Positions 26,594-35,989 of a stretch of 64,000 bases of DNA are shown one piece after another. The stretch is taken from contig JAZRFM010000013.1 in NCBI GenBank assembly GCA_045661345.1, positions 1-64,000 of the forward strand, written 5' to 3'. Source of the stretch: RUG12461 sp045661345. Lineage in GTDB: Bacteria > Bacillota > Clostridia > Lachnospirales > Lachnospiraceae. A model generated the notes under the pieces. It made no database searches, had not been told where the DNA came from, and saw only the letters and a program-made list of their open reading frames with translations. The translations under genes were made by a program, and so were the position numbers. The first letter of the stretch is position 1. Each line of letters opens with the position of its first letter.

Positions 26594-26971
26594 TCAGAAG
26601 ACATCCTGCTCGCTGTCATTGTCATCCGTCATGTATTCGCGGCTGTATACACGTTTCTTCTCCCGCTGTGCTTCCACGTTTTCGGAGATCATTTCTTTGA
26701 TCTCCCGGGAGTTTTTGATGTTGATAATATCAAAATCCTTCATGCTCTTGTCGGAGCTGCAGATATGAATCGTCCCCATTCCGAAGATCCGCTGCCCGAG
26801 GGTACGTCTGAGGGATACATCAAGTATCCTGTACAGCCGGATCTCATCCTGTTGTTTGGTGAGCAGCCCCCTGTCGATAAACAGTCTGTCCTCACTCATG
26901 GAATAGACCGTGAAGGTCCAGGGCAATCCACACCAGATTCTTTTCCGCTGTTTCCATTTGAGTTCTGTCAT
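26594..26971 (-). CDS. Bacterial PH-domain protein (bPH2/YdbS-like)
   Basis: A soluble protein of 125 residues. The pattern FTVYSMSEDRLFIDRGLLTKQQDEI then LYRILDVSLRRTL and GTIHICSSD is typical of bacterial pleckstrin-homology domains of the YdbS group, in pieces across residues 20-95. The C-terminal tail is charged and acidic. Function is unknown; some family members associate with membranes. It starts 16 bp after the large flavoprotein gene with a ggagg site, so it is the last gene of that transcript. Confidence 0.75.
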   Translation of the reverse strand: MTELKWKQRKRIWCGLPWTFTVYSMSEDRLFIDRGLLTKQQDEIRLYRILDVSLRRTLGQRIFGMGTIHICSSDKSMKDFDIINIKNSREIKEMISENVEAQREKKRVYSREYMTDDNDSEQDVF

Positions 26972-26987
26972 GTGCTATTCCTCCGTT

Positions 26988-29819
26988 TCAATCCCTTTTT
27001 GCAACCCTGGTGACTGCGATCTTCATACCGCGCTTTAATGCGTACGGTCCGATCGCCTTCAGTTTATCTTCTGCACGTACCATCCGGCTTGCCTCCGGGA
27101 CATCACGGCTCAAATGGATCGCGTCGAATTCGCATTTGGTGGTGCACAGTCCGCAGCCGATACAGCGGTTTTCATCCACAGTCGTCGCACCGCAGGACAG
27201 GCATCTCGCCGCCTCCGTCCGAACCTGCTCCTCCGTCAGAGTCAGCCGCAGATCTTCAAAGGTCTTAGCAGCCACACCGGCCTTCCTGCCCGGGATCTGG
27301 CGCGGCGCATTGTCAAAGCATTCCCGCTTTGTCTGATCCTCGATGTCGTCCTTATCCAGCTCGATAAAGTCGCGCCGGTCTCTCGCAAGATCCAGCCGGT
27401 TCCCGGGATGCACGAACCGGTTGATGGAAACAGCGCCCTCTCTGCCGCCGGCGATGGCGTCGATGGCAAACTTCGGTCCGGTGTAAACGTCGCCGCCCAC
27501 AAAGATGTCCGGCTCTGCTGTCTGCAGGGTCAGCGGATCCGCGATGGCGCCGCCGTTCGGTCTGGTCTCCACCTTTGTCCCCTCCAGCAGGTTCCCCCAC
27601 TGGATAGACTGTCCGATGGAAAGCAGCACATTCGAGCAGGAAATCGTGATGGTCTCACTCTCATCATACTGCGGGTGAAACCGGTGATCCTGATCAAAGA
27701 CAGCCGTACATTTCTTGAAGACGACACCCTTCACCCGGCCGTCCTCCGTCAGGATCTCCTTCGGCCCCCAGCCGTTCATGACCTCGATTCCTTCTTCTTG
27801 GGCTTCTTCGACCTCGTCCTTTGCCGCCGGCATCTCTTCCGGACTCTCCAGACAAAGCATGGTCACCTTGTCGGAGCCCGCACGCACAGCCGTCCTCGCC
27901 ACATCGATTGCCACGTTGCCGCCGCCGATCACAACGGTGTCGCCCTTCAGCCTGATGGAATGATCCTGATTGACATTCCGCAGGAAATCCACACCGGTCT
28001 GGACACCCTCTGCATCCTCTCCCGGTACACCGGCAAGGCGTCCGCCCTGGCATCCGATGGCAACGAAAAATGCCTTGTAGCCTTCCCCACGGAGCTTTTC
28101 GATGGTGGTGTCCTTACCGACCTCCACATTGCATTGGAACTCCACCCCCATCTTTCTGATCACATCAATCTCCGCCTCCAGTACCTCTTTTTCCAGTCGG
28201 TAGCTCGGAATCCCATTCATCAGCATGCCGCCGGGACGTTTCTCTTTTTCAAAAATCGTGACCGGATAGCCGTCTCTGCGCAGGAAATAGGCTGCCGCAA
28301 GCCCTGCCGGGCCCGCACCGATCACTGCGACCTTAAACTCATCTCCCCACATGCCGCCATCATGCTTCTCGCAAAGCGGTACATACGGGTTCTCGGAATT
28401 CAGATCCAGCGATGCAATATACTTTTTGATCTCATCGATGGCAAGGGGCTGGTCAATGGTGCCGCGGGTACAGGCGTCTTCGCATCTCCGGTTGCAGACA
28501 GCACCGCAGATCATGGGCAGGGGATTGTCCTGCTTGATCAGTGCCAGTGCATCCTCGTACCGTCCCTCCGCAGCCATCTTCACATAGCCCTGCACGGACA
28601 GGTGTACCGGGCATGCGGTCTTGCAGGGCGCCGTACCGGTCTCATAGCAATTGATTTTGGCATCATCGCGATAGTTGTAATTCCACTTATCCGGTCCCCA
28701 TTTTTTGCCGTCCGGCAGCTCCGTCTTGGGATAGGTCACTTCCGACCCGTCTTTTTTGCACAGCTTCTGCCCGAGCTTCGCGGCGCCCACCGGGCATACC
28801 TCCACGCACTTGCCGCAGGCCACGCATTTTTCTTTTTCCACATGGGCACGGTAAGCGGAGGCCGACATATTCGGCGTGTTATAAAGCTGGGAGGTACGAA
28901 GAGCATTGCAGACACCCGGTGCACAGTTGCAGATCGCCACGATCTTGTTCTCACCGTCAATATTGGTGATCTGATGGACATAGCCGTGACGTTCCGCACG
29001 CTCTAAGATCTCGTAGACCTCTTCCTTGGTGATGTAGTGGCCGATCCCGCGATCATCCATGTATTCCGCCATGTCACCCATACCGATACAGTAATCGCCG
29101 CGGATCTGACCGGACCCTTCTCCGCGCATCGCCTGCTGCTTTCTGCAGGAGCACTCGGAAATGCCCCATTTGTCATACATATCGATCCAGCGGGACAGAT
29201 GCTCCACCGGTACAGACTGATTTTCCATGCTGATGGCTTTTTCCACCGGAATCACATGCATACCGATTCCGGCGCCTCCGGGGGGTACCATCTGTGTGAC
29301 GCCCGCCAGGGGGAGCTGTGTCATCAGGTTGAAGAACGTTGCCAGCTGCGGAAACTCATCCGTCACCTTCTCCTGCATCATCATAAACTCGGCGGAGCCC
29401 GGTACGAAAATCGGAAGCTCATACTGACGGTGCCTGTCCGGAGACTTCGCACGATTCTGCTCTATGATACCGATCCAGCGGAGCCGCTCCACCATTGCCC
29501 TGGTGTCTTCCAGGCTCATTCCGTTTCTGCCTGCCAGCTCCTCAACCGAGTACGGAACACGGGTCTTCCGGAAGCTTAAGAGAAACTTCACCTGTTCTTT
29601 TGTCAGGATCATATCCAGCATCCAGTACTCCGGATCCCGGTTGTTGATCTTCTGGGTGAATTTCTTCACATAACGATCCGTGATCAGCGTCGCCAGCTTC
29701 AGAACCAGCTGCTCCTTTTCCGGATCGGGCGCTACATAATCCGGATCCTGCCAGTAATCTCTTTCGTTGATCATCGGATCCCCTTTTGCCTGATCCATCG
29801 GCCTTACATTCACTGCCAT
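26988..29819 (-). CDS. Large FAD/Fe-S oxidoreductase (GltD-like) with N-terminal regulatory and ferredoxin modules
   Basis: A 943-residue electron-transfer flavoprotein. Residues 60-125 look like a winged helix (VEELAGRNGMSLEDTRAMVERL). A cysteine-rich module follows (SECSCRK at 221-227; CNCAPGVC at 298-304), then a 4Fe-4S motif CVACGKCVEVCP at 332-343. Residues 391-450 are the GltD-type Fe-S domain (CKTACPVHLSVQGY, CNRRCEDAC). Two Rossmann sites follow: GAGPAG at 501-506 for FAD and GGGNVAID near 632-639 for NAD(P)H. A final ferredoxin motif CIGCGLCTTKCEF lies near the C-terminus. It probably passes electrons from NAD(P)H to a low-potential partner; the adjacent HgdB-like pair is the obvious candidate, by inference. 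Confidence 0.88.
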   Translation of the reverse strand: MAVNVRPMDQAKGDPMINERDYWQDPDYVAPDPEKEQLVLKLATLITDRYVKKFTQKINNRDPEYWMLDMILTKEQVKFLLSFRKTRVPYSVEELAGRNGMSLEDTRAMVERLRWIGIIEQNRAKSPDRHRQYELPIFVPGSAEFMMMQEKVTDEFPQLATFFNLMTQLPLAGVTQMVPPGGAGIGMHVIPVEKAISMENQSVPVEHLSRWIDMYDKWGISECSCRKQQAMRGEGSGQIRGDYCIGMGDMAEYMDDRGIGHYITKEEVYEILERAERHGYVHQITNIDGENKIVAICNCAPGVCNALRTSQLYNTPNMSASAYRAHVEKEKCVACGKCVEVCPVGAAKLGQKLCKKDGSEVTYPKTELPDGKKWGPDKWNYNYRDDAKINCYETGTAPCKTACPVHLSVQGYVKMAAEGRYEDALALIKQDNPLPMICGAVCNRRCEDACTRGTIDQPLAIDEIKKYIASLDLNSENPYVPLCEKHDGGMWGDEFKVAVIGAGPAGLAAAYFLRRDGYPVTIFEKEKRPGGMLMNGIPSYRLEKEVLEAEIDVIRKMGVEFQCNVEVGKDTTIEKLRGEGYKAFFVAIGCQGGRLAGVPGEDAEGVQTGVDFLRNVNQDHSIRLKGDTVVIGGGNVAIDVARTAVRAGSDKVTMLCLESPEEMPAAKDEVEEAQEEGIEVMNGWGPKEILTEDGRVKGVVFKKCTAVFDQDHRFHPQYDESETITISCSNVLLSIGQSIQWGNLLEGTKVETRPNGGAIADPLTLQTAEPDIFVGGDVYTGPKFAIDAIAGGREGAVSINRFVHPGNRLDLARDRRDFIELDKDDIEDQTKRECFDNAPRQIPGRKAGVAAKTFEDLRLTLTEEQVRTEAARCLSCGATTVDENRCIGCGLCTTKCEFDAIHLSRDVPEASRMVRAEDKLKAIGPYALKRGMKIAVTRVAKRD

Positions 29820-29865
29820 TGATTATCCTCCTGTTTTTTCTCCGACTTTCCTTGACTTTTGTCGG

Positions 29866-30036
29866 TCATAATCTCTTATCACGCTTCATCCTGTCATAAT
29901 GCCTGTTCATGATGGGTTCCATCAGGGATGCAAGCTTCATGTCCAGATTAAAATAGTAAACGATCCAGCTCAATACAAACAGGATCACCGCAATGATCAC
30001 AATACCCTTTATCACTTTTCCGATGAATTTCCCCAT
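29866..30036 (-). CDS. Small single-pass membrane protein (56 residues)
   Basis: A short gene between the flavoprotein and the HgdB-like genes. Residues about 9-29 form one hydrophobic helix (GIVIIAVILFVLSWIVYY), preceded by three Lys; the C-terminal 27 residues are soluble and basic (MNRHYDRMKRDKRL). An excellent aaaggag site sits 5 nt before the ATG, and spacing to its neighbours (19 and 46 bp) fits an operon. It could anchor the redox complex at the membrane. I recognise no family. Confidence 0.7.
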   Translation of the reverse strand: MGKFIGKVIKGIVIIAVILFVLSWIVYYFNLDMKLASLMEPIMNRHYDRMKRDKRL

Positions 30037-30055
30037 GAGTCTCCTTTCCTTTCAC

Positions 30056-31594
30056 TTACCATGCCTTGACGTCGTCAAAATCCTCCAGAGACGGGTCAAG
30101 GGGTTCTTCATGCAGCACTGTCCGCATATAGCGGTTGACCTCGTTGCGCATATCTCCGCGGCTGGCATAACGGGGATCCATAAGACCGTGCGGCACCCAG
30201 ATCAGGTGGATACCGTGCTTTTTCGCCTCGTCATCAAAGATCCCGTGATATCCGGTCATGGATTTGCAGCGTGTATGCTCATACATGATGACCATATCCG
30301 CCCGATACTCCTCGCAGAAACGCCAGAGATCGTCCACACCGACATCCAGACCGCCCTCGGAGCGGTTGCGCATATTCTCCTTCGCGTAGAGATCCGCCAT
30401 GTCATAATAGGCCTGTTCCGGATCGTCCTCGCTGTAGATGTCGGTGGAGGTAAGGCTCAGCATATCGATCAGCGGAACGATGCCCCAGCAATTCTGCAGC
30501 CACAGCGGAAATGCCGAATAGTACTGTGCCTGCACACCCCAGAGAATCGCACGGTGCCTTACCTCGGAAACCACAGGGGTCTTCCTGTCGTAGGCATCAT
30601 ACATGATTTTGCAGATCTCCTGCTCATTTTTCAAAAAAGTGTCGTCACGGCCGCCCGCCACCTGATAATAGGCATCGCGGTACAGTGCCACATTGTTGCC
30701 GATGACCTGGGGGTAATCGGTCTTGCTGACCTCCAGCCATTCCTGAAAGCACCTCGTCTCGCCGTTGAAGTTCTTCATGTTCCTGAAATAGGCATCCCAG
30801 TCAAATTTCTCTCCGGTCACATCCTCCACGAACCTGATGGCGTTCTTGATCTCCTGCGCCGCATAATCACGTGTCTCGGGATCCGTATAACGGATCGGCA
30901 CCGCGATCCCGAAGGACGGCAGGTTAAACCGCCGCTGCTCCAGGGAATTGCCCATCAAAGAGCCGTCACAGGTGGTATTGCAGTGCAGCATGCAGATCCC
31001 GACCTTCGGATAGTCGTCCTCAATTGCCACACCCAGCTCTCCCGCCGGCATGGGGCAGACATCCCCCGGTACGCCGTACTCTTCACAGACATCGACATAA
31101 TGGATCACACCGTCCTGCGCCATGGTGGAAGACGTATAGATCGGCGGAATCTCCGGCACAATCGCGGTCAGGTTCGGGAAACCGTTCATGACCTGCGTCA
31201 TCATGTTTTCATCCAGAAGAACGAGCTTCCTGCTCTTCTCCGGATCACCCCCGATGTTCTGATCTGCTTCGAACAGGGTCTTCATGGTGGTACACATATG
31301 CTCCACAATGAGGTCGAACTCTTTATGCGCAATCCGAAGCTGCGGCCCTCTGAGGCCCTCGGTGTGCCGATCCAGAAAATCCGGTGCGGCAAGGTAATTC
31401 ACCATCCAGCGGTAGCGGAAAAAGCCCTTGAGGCACTGGGGATTTGCCATAAACTTGATCATGGTCTTCCAGATGAAAAGCCATCTGGTATAGTCATACC
31501 AGGTGTCCTTCAGGCCGCGCCATTCCCTGCGGGCGCGATAACGCTTGCCATGATACATCTTCCCCAGCTTTTCACTGTTGATCTCTTTTCCCAT
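30056..31594 (-). CDS. 2-hydroxyacyl-CoA dehydratase / double-cubane-type subunit (HgdB-like), larger
   Basis: A 512-residue cytoplasmic protein of the HgdB/BcrB superfamily. Cysteines in family-typical settings are CNTTCDG (middle), WRFCEEY and HTRCKSMTG (C-terminal third), suitable for binding a 4Fe-4S or double-cubane cluster. Family members reduce difficult substrates (2-hydroxyacyl-CoA, benzoyl-CoA or small molecules) with an ATP-driven activator. No HgdC-type activator gene is in view. The ATG overlaps the stop of the partner gene by one base, so the two are coupled. The substrate is unknown. Confidence 0.85.
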   Translation of the reverse strand: MGKEINSEKLGKMYHGKRYRARREWRGLKDTWYDYTRWLFIWKTMIKFMANPQCLKGFFRYRWMVNYLAAPDFLDRHTEGLRGPQLRIAHKEFDLIVEHMCTTMKTLFEADQNIGGDPEKSRKLVLLDENMMTQVMNGFPNLTAIVPEIPPIYTSSTMAQDGVIHYVDVCEEYGVPGDVCPMPAGELGVAIEDDYPKVGICMLHCNTTCDGSLMGNSLEQRRFNLPSFGIAVPIRYTDPETRDYAAQEIKNAIRFVEDVTGEKFDWDAYFRNMKNFNGETRCFQEWLEVSKTDYPQVIGNNVALYRDAYYQVAGGRDDTFLKNEQEICKIMYDAYDRKTPVVSEVRHRAILWGVQAQYYSAFPLWLQNCWGIVPLIDMLSLTSTDIYSEDDPEQAYYDMADLYAKENMRNRSEGGLDVGVDDLWRFCEEYRADMVIMYEHTRCKSMTGYHGIFDDEAKKHGIHLIWVPHGLMDPRYASRGDMRNEVNRYMRTVLHEEPLDPSLEDFDDVKAW

Positions 31595-32799
31595 CAGTCA
31601 TCACCGCCTCTCTCTTTGTTGATCTGCTTGATCTCGATGCTCTCAACAAATGCCTGAACCCTGGTGCGGAGCTGTCCGGAAGAGGTCACGACATAGGGCC
31701 GGTCCATGGTAAGCACGGGATATCCGTACTCCTCCCGCATGATATGCTGCATCCCGGCGCGTTCGTACCCCCAGAAATTGCAGAACTTCATCTGCTGGAC
31801 AATGATCCCGTCGGCGTGATAGCGCTTCATGAGCATATCCAGCACATCCTTGCGGTACTTCACCGCCTCCATGTCCATATAGCGGGGACACTGGTTGTTT
31901 TTTACCGTATGACGGCAGATCTGCGTCAGCACATCCTCGTCTTCCTTCAATTCGATGGGAATACGGTCCGGATAGGAACCGTAGCAATAGCGATCCGCCA
32001 CCACCAGTGCCCCTGCCTCCTCGATCTCCTTGACATAATCGGCGTCATCAATCTCGGAACCCACAAGCAGCACCCGGGCGCGGTGTTTTTTCTTTTGGTT
32101 GTCATCGCTCTCGCGGGTTTTCAGCTCTTCTGCCGTCTCCCGCAGCATCGGAAGGATCAGATCCTTCGGGCAGGCATAGCTCACAAGGCAGATCACCGCA
32201 AATTCGTAACCCGTGATCCGCGGATTCTCCTCTGCGCGGTAAGAACCGATCTCCGAGATCAGACGGCACACCTCGTTATGGATCTCCACGGATTTGCGCA
32301 GCGCATCCTCCGAAGTATCCGTCCCGAATTCCTCCGTCAGACGATCCAGAATCCTTTTCCTGGTCATACGGATCATATGCTGTACCGCGTTTTCGTCACT
32401 TTTCATCGGGGCATCGATATGGGCGATAAAAAAGCTCTCTTTATCGCAAAGCTGCAGCCGTTCGATATTCTCAAAGCAGTCCGCCGCCTGGGAGCAGGCA
32501 GCCGTTTCGAGTATCGCATCGAGAAACTGATATCCGCCCTCCAGCGCACGCTCCACAACCGCCCTGCAGTATTCGCAGGTCATACTGGTCATGTAATACG
32601 TTCCCATCTCCATCGTGCCGGTGCGCGGTGCCCTGATATGGATCGCGGTGATGCCGGGCAGATTGTAAAAGGCTTCCGGCAGCTGAAAACAGTTGATCCC
32701 GATGATTTTATCCCCGCGTTCCGCCGCCTGGCGGACAAGATCGTTGTTGGACTCTGTCAACAGCTTTTCAAACTCATACAGATGTTTTAGGTCCTTCAT
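31594..32799 (-). CDS. 2-hydroxyacyl-CoA dehydratase / double-cubane-type subunit (HgdB-like), smaller
   Basis: A 401-residue partner of the previous protein. Recognisable features are an N-terminal GINCFQLPEAFY segment, cysteine pair TCEYC near residue 75, AACSQAADC near 100, SYACPKD, KNNQCPR and the C-terminal MKFCNFWG, which resembles the cluster-ligand KFCDPWG motif of HgdB proteins. It is the promoter-proximal gene of this minus-strand run. With the flavoprotein downstream it may form an electron-fed reductase; the true reaction cannot be assigned from sequence. Confidence 0.83.
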   Translation of the reverse strand: MKDLKHLYEFEKLLTESNNDLVRQAAERGDKIIGINCFQLPEAFYNLPGITAIHIRAPRTGTMEMGTYYMTSMTCEYCRAVVERALEGGYQFLDAILETAACSQAADCFENIERLQLCDKESFFIAHIDAPMKSDENAVQHMIRMTRKRILDRLTEEFGTDTSEDALRKSVEIHNEVCRLISEIGSYRAEENPRITGYEFAVICLVSYACPKDLILPMLRETAEELKTRESDDNQKKKHRARVLLVGSEIDDADYVKEIEEAGALVVADRYCYGSYPDRIPIELKEDEDVLTQICRHTVKNNQCPRYMDMEAVKYRKDVLDMLMKRYHADGIIVQQMKFCNFWGYERAGMQHIMREEYGYPVLTMDRPYVVTSSGQLRTRVQAFVESIEIKQINKERGGDD

Positions 32800-32882
32800 G
32801 TTTCCCCCTCGTAAAAAAAAGACTCCGATTCCTTATGCCGCAGGTCCATCGTAGTCTTCTTATTATACATGAAAAACACCGC

Positions 32883-34064
32883 TCAGTCCAGCAAAAACGC
32901 CGCCATCACATAATTTGCAAGATCCAGTCCCCGCTCCGAAAGACACACATTTTCTTCCGTTTCCAGCAGGAGCCCTCTTCCCGCCATTTCGTCGATCACC
33001 TTTCCGTAAACGTTTCGCATGGAGACCCCGAATCTTTTGTAAAATTCCGCCTTTGCCACCCCGGCCGTCTCTCTCAATCCGAGAAACATGGTCTCCTCCA
33101 TCTGTCCTTTCCGGTCGATGTTCTCTTCCTTCTGCGGGGAAAACCCATAATGCAGGTACTCGCCAAGGTCACCGGTATTGCTAAATCGCCTGTTCTCCAC
33201 CAGAGACGCCGCGCCCAGTCCCAGCCCCAGATACTCGCTCCGCCGCCAGTATCCCAGATTGTGCCGGCTTTCCATCCCTTTTCTGGCAAAATTGGAGATC
33301 TCATACCGGTGATAGCCGTTTCCCTCCAGCAGAGTACAGGTCGTATGATACATCCGCCGTTCCGTTTCCTCGTCCGGCAGGTACCGGGGCGTATCTCCGT
33401 TCTCCCTGCGTTTAGCGTCTTCCCCGTAAAGCCGTCCGAACTCCGTCCCTTCTTCCACCATCAGGCTGTAAACAGACAGGTGCTCCGGCCGAAGGCGCAA
33501 AAGCTTCTTTAAACTTTTCTCATAATCCCGTTCACTCTGCAGTGGTATCCCACTTATTATATCCAGATTTATATTTTGGAATCCGCTCTTGCGTGCCAGC
33601 TCATAAGAGGACAGGAACTCCTCGTACGTATGGATTCTGCCAAGGCGCTTCAACGCTTCATTGTCTGCGGACTGTACCCCCATGGAGAGTCTGTTGATCC
33701 CGCAGCCCTTGTAGATCGCGAGTTTTTCCCTGGACAGGGTACCCGGATTGCATTCTATCGTGATCTCCGCGTCCTCCGACACCAAAAAACCTTCCCGGAT
33801 CTGATCCATGAGGCCTGCGATCCCGCCCGCCTTCAAAACCGACGGTGTCCCGCCGCCGAAAAATACGGAAGTCACTTTTCTGTTTTGACAGGCCGGTGCT
33901 TTTTCCTTGATCTCCTGCAGCAGCACACGCACGTAATCCGCCTGTGTTTTCTCATCGGCCAGCCCCGACAGAAAATCACAATACCGGCACCGGGCCGCGC
34001 AAAAGGGAATATGCAGATAGATGCCGAATGCCGTATCGCTTCCCTCGGTTTTCGTTTCCGGCAT
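32883..34064 (-). CDS. hemW: Radical SAM heme chaperone HemW
   Basis: A 393-residue member of the HemN-like radical SAM family. The cluster motif CAARCRYCD places cysteines at 22, 26 and 29, preceded by IYLHIPF. Further landmarks are SVFFGGGTPS, the GVQS motif and the C-terminal HemN_C region (GLRETAGV). The extra N-terminal residues of true coproporphyrinogen oxidase HemN are absent, which supports HemW, a heme-trafficking protein. It lies 2 bp after lepA, the standard Firmicutes order; hrcA, which normally follows, is here 10 kb away. Confidence 0.93.
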   Translation of the reverse strand: MPETKTEGSDTAFGIYLHIPFCAARCRYCDFLSGLADEKTQADYVRVLLQEIKEKAPACQNRKVTSVFFGGGTPSVLKAGGIAGLMDQIREGFLVSEDAEITIECNPGTLSREKLAIYKGCGINRLSMGVQSADNEALKRLGRIHTYEEFLSSYELARKSGFQNINLDIISGIPLQSERDYEKSLKKLLRLRPEHLSVYSLMVEEGTEFGRLYGEDAKRRENGDTPRYLPDEETERRMYHTTCTLLEGNGYHRYEISNFARKGMESRHNLGYWRRSEYLGLGLGAASLVENRRFSNTGDLGEYLHYGFSPQKEENIDRKGQMEETMFLGLRETAGVAKAEFYKRFGVSMRNVYGKVIDEMAGRGLLLETEENVCLSERGLDLANYVMAAFLLD

Positions 34065-34066
34065 TT

Positions 34067-35872
34067 TTATTCCTCATCCAGCTTCAGCACGCTCATAAAG
34101 GCTTCCTGTGGAATCTCCACATTTCCGACCTGCCGCATCCGCTTCTTTCCTTCCTTCTGCTTCTCCAGAAGCTTCTTCTTTCTCGTGATATCGCCGCCGT
34201 AACATTTTGCCAGCACATCCTTCCGCATGGCTTTCACGGTCTCCCTGGCGATCACCTTGCTGCCGATGGCCGCCTGGATCGGAATCTCGAAGAGATGCCG
34301 CGGGATCTCCTCCTTCAGCTTCTCGCACATTTTGCGGCCGCGTTCGTAGGCAGTCCCCGCAAAGACAATGAAGGAAAGCGCATCCACTTCTTCCTTATTG
34401 ATCAGGATGTCCAGCTTCACCAGCTCGGATTTCACATATCCCTTCATCTCATAGTCAAAGGAAGCATAGCCCCTCGAACGGGATTTCAGGGCATCAAAGA
34501 AATCATAAATGATCTCGTTCAGCGGCATGTCATATTTGATCAGGGCCCGGGTCGCTTCGATGTACTCGATGCTCTGATACACACCGCGCCGTTCCTGGCA
34601 AAGATCCATGATGGGCCCGATAAATTCGCTGGTCACCATGATCTCCGCCGCCACAAAGGGCTCCTCCATGTAGTCGATCTCGGCAGGATCCGGCAGATTC
34701 GTGGGATTTGTAATCGCAAGCACCGTGCCGTCCGTCTTATGCACCTGATAGATCACGCTGGGGGCCGTGGTGACGAGATCCAGATGATACTCCCGTTCCA
34801 GCCTCTCCTCCACAATCTCGAGATGCAAAAGTCCCAGGAACCCGCAGCGGAAGCCAAATCCCAGCGCAACGGAAGTCTCCGCTTCAAATTGGAGCGCTGC
34901 GTCGTTCAGCTGCAGCTTTTCCAGCGCATCTCTGAGATCCGGATATTTTGCCCCGTCCGCAGGATAAATGCCGCAGTAGACCATGGGGTTCACCTTTTTA
35001 TATCCCGGCAGGGCCTCGGCGCAGGGCCTCGCGGCATCCGTGACCGTATCACCGACTCTGGTATCCTTCACATTTTTCAGGCTCGCCGTGAGATATCCCA
35101 CCATGCCGGCAGTCAGCTCGCCGCAGGGAAGAAACTGCCCCGCACCGAAGGTGCCGACCTCCACGACATCCGCTTCCGCCCCCGTCGCCATCATCCGCAT
35201 CCTGCATCCCGGTGCGATCCGCCCGTTTTTGATCCGGCAGAAAACGATGACCCCCTTGTAGGAGTCGTACTTGGAATCAAAGATCAATGCCTGGAGAGGA
35301 GCCTCCGGATCCCCCTTCGGCGAAGGAAGCTTCTTTACGATCGCTTCGAGGACATCTCTCACATTCTGACCCGTTTTGGCGGAGATCTGCGGTGCATCCT
35401 CCGCTTCTATCCCGATCACATCCTCAATCTCCTCAATCACCCGTGCCGGATCCGCGCTGGGCAGATCGATCTTGTTAATGACCGGAAACACCTCCAGATC
35501 CGCATCCAGCGCCAGATAGACGTTGGCAAGGGTCTGCGCCTCCACCCCCTGCGCCGCATCCACCACGAGGATCGCGCCATCGCAGGCCGCAAGGCTTCTC
35601 GATACCTCATAGGTAAAGTCCACATGTCCCGGGGTATCAATCAGATTAAAGATGTACTCTTCCCCGTCGTCGGCCTTGTAAATGGTACGGACAGCCTGGG
35701 ATTTGATCGTAATCCCCCGTTCCCGTTCCAGATCCATATTGTCAAGTACCTGCTCCTGCATCTCACGGTCGGTCAGCAGTCCCGTCATCTCGATGATGCG
35801 GTCCGCCAGAGTGGATTTCCCGTGGTCAATATGGGCAATGATACAAAAATTCCGGATTCGTTCCTGATCAGT
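34067..35872 (-). CDS. lepA: Elongation factor 4 (LepA)
   Basis: Ribosome-associated GTPase that back-translocates or remodels stalled ribosomes. About 601 residues. G1 is AHIDHGKST, switch II DTPGHVDF, G4 NKID, and the C-terminal LepA-specific domain contains GGDITRKKKLLEKQKEGKKRM. A TTG start at 35872 gives the usual N-terminus TDQERIRNFCIIAHIDHG, with aggag 10 nt upstream; the longer frame from 35905 also begins with TTG and adds residues not usual for LepA. It is transcribed divergently from holA from a symmetrical promoter region. Confidence 0.96.
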   Translation of the reverse strand, partial: TDQERIRNFCIIAHIDHGKSTLADRIIEMTGLLTDREMQEQVLDNMDLERERGITIKSQAVRTIYKADDGEEYIFNLIDTPGHVDFTYEVSRSLAACDGAILVVDAAQGVEAQTLANVYLALDADLEVFPVINKIDLPSADPARVIEEIEDVIGIEAEDAPQISAKTGQNVRDVLEAIVKKLPSPKGDPEAPLQALIFDSKYDSYKGVIVFCRIKNGRIAPGCRMRMMATGAEADVVEVGTFGAGQFLPCGELTAGMVGYLTASLKNVKDTRVGDTVTDAARPCAEALPGYKKVNPMVYCGIYPADGAKYPDLRDALEKLQLNDAALQFEAETSVALGFGFRCGFLGLLHLEIVEERLEREYHLDLVTTAPSVIYQVHKTDGTVLAITNPTNLPDPAEIDYMEEPFVAAEIMVTSEFIGPIMDLCQERRGVYQSIEYIEATRALIKYDMPLNEIIYDFFDALKSRSRGYASFDYEMKGYVKSELVKLDILINKEEVDALSFIVFAGTAYERGRKMCEKLKEEIPRHLFEIPIQAAIGSKVIARETVKAMRKDVLAKCYGGDITRKKKLLEKQKEGKKRMRQVGNVEIPQEAFMSVLKLDEE

Positions 35873-35913
35873 CAAAGGTCTCCAGCTCCTCTCGTCAAAA
35901 AACAATCAGCTGT

Positions 35914-35946
35914 ATTATAACATACATTGACGCTTTATGTTATAAT
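35914..35946. promoter_or_regulatory. Mirror-image -10 boxes for lepA (minus) and holA (plus)
   Basis: The perfect 10-bp inverted repeat ttataacata (35915-35924) / tatgttataa (35936-35945), with an 11-bp spacer, places a TATAAT on each strand: 35914-35919 for minus and 35941-35946 for plus. No strong -35 boxes are seen on either side. The region may give divergent, mutually exclusive transcription. Confidence 0.6.
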
Positions 35947-35989
35947 GCTTGTTATGCCAAAGAAAACCACTCGAAAAGAAAAATATGAA

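Noticed and set aside
29993..31657. 554-codon open frame on the plus strand
   Set aside because: It is antisense to the HgdB-like gene; long complementary frames arise from codon bias in GC-rich genes. The minus frame has family motifs.
33944..35920. 658-codon open frame on the plus strand
   Set aside because: Antisense to lepA and hemW, without motifs or a ribosome site.
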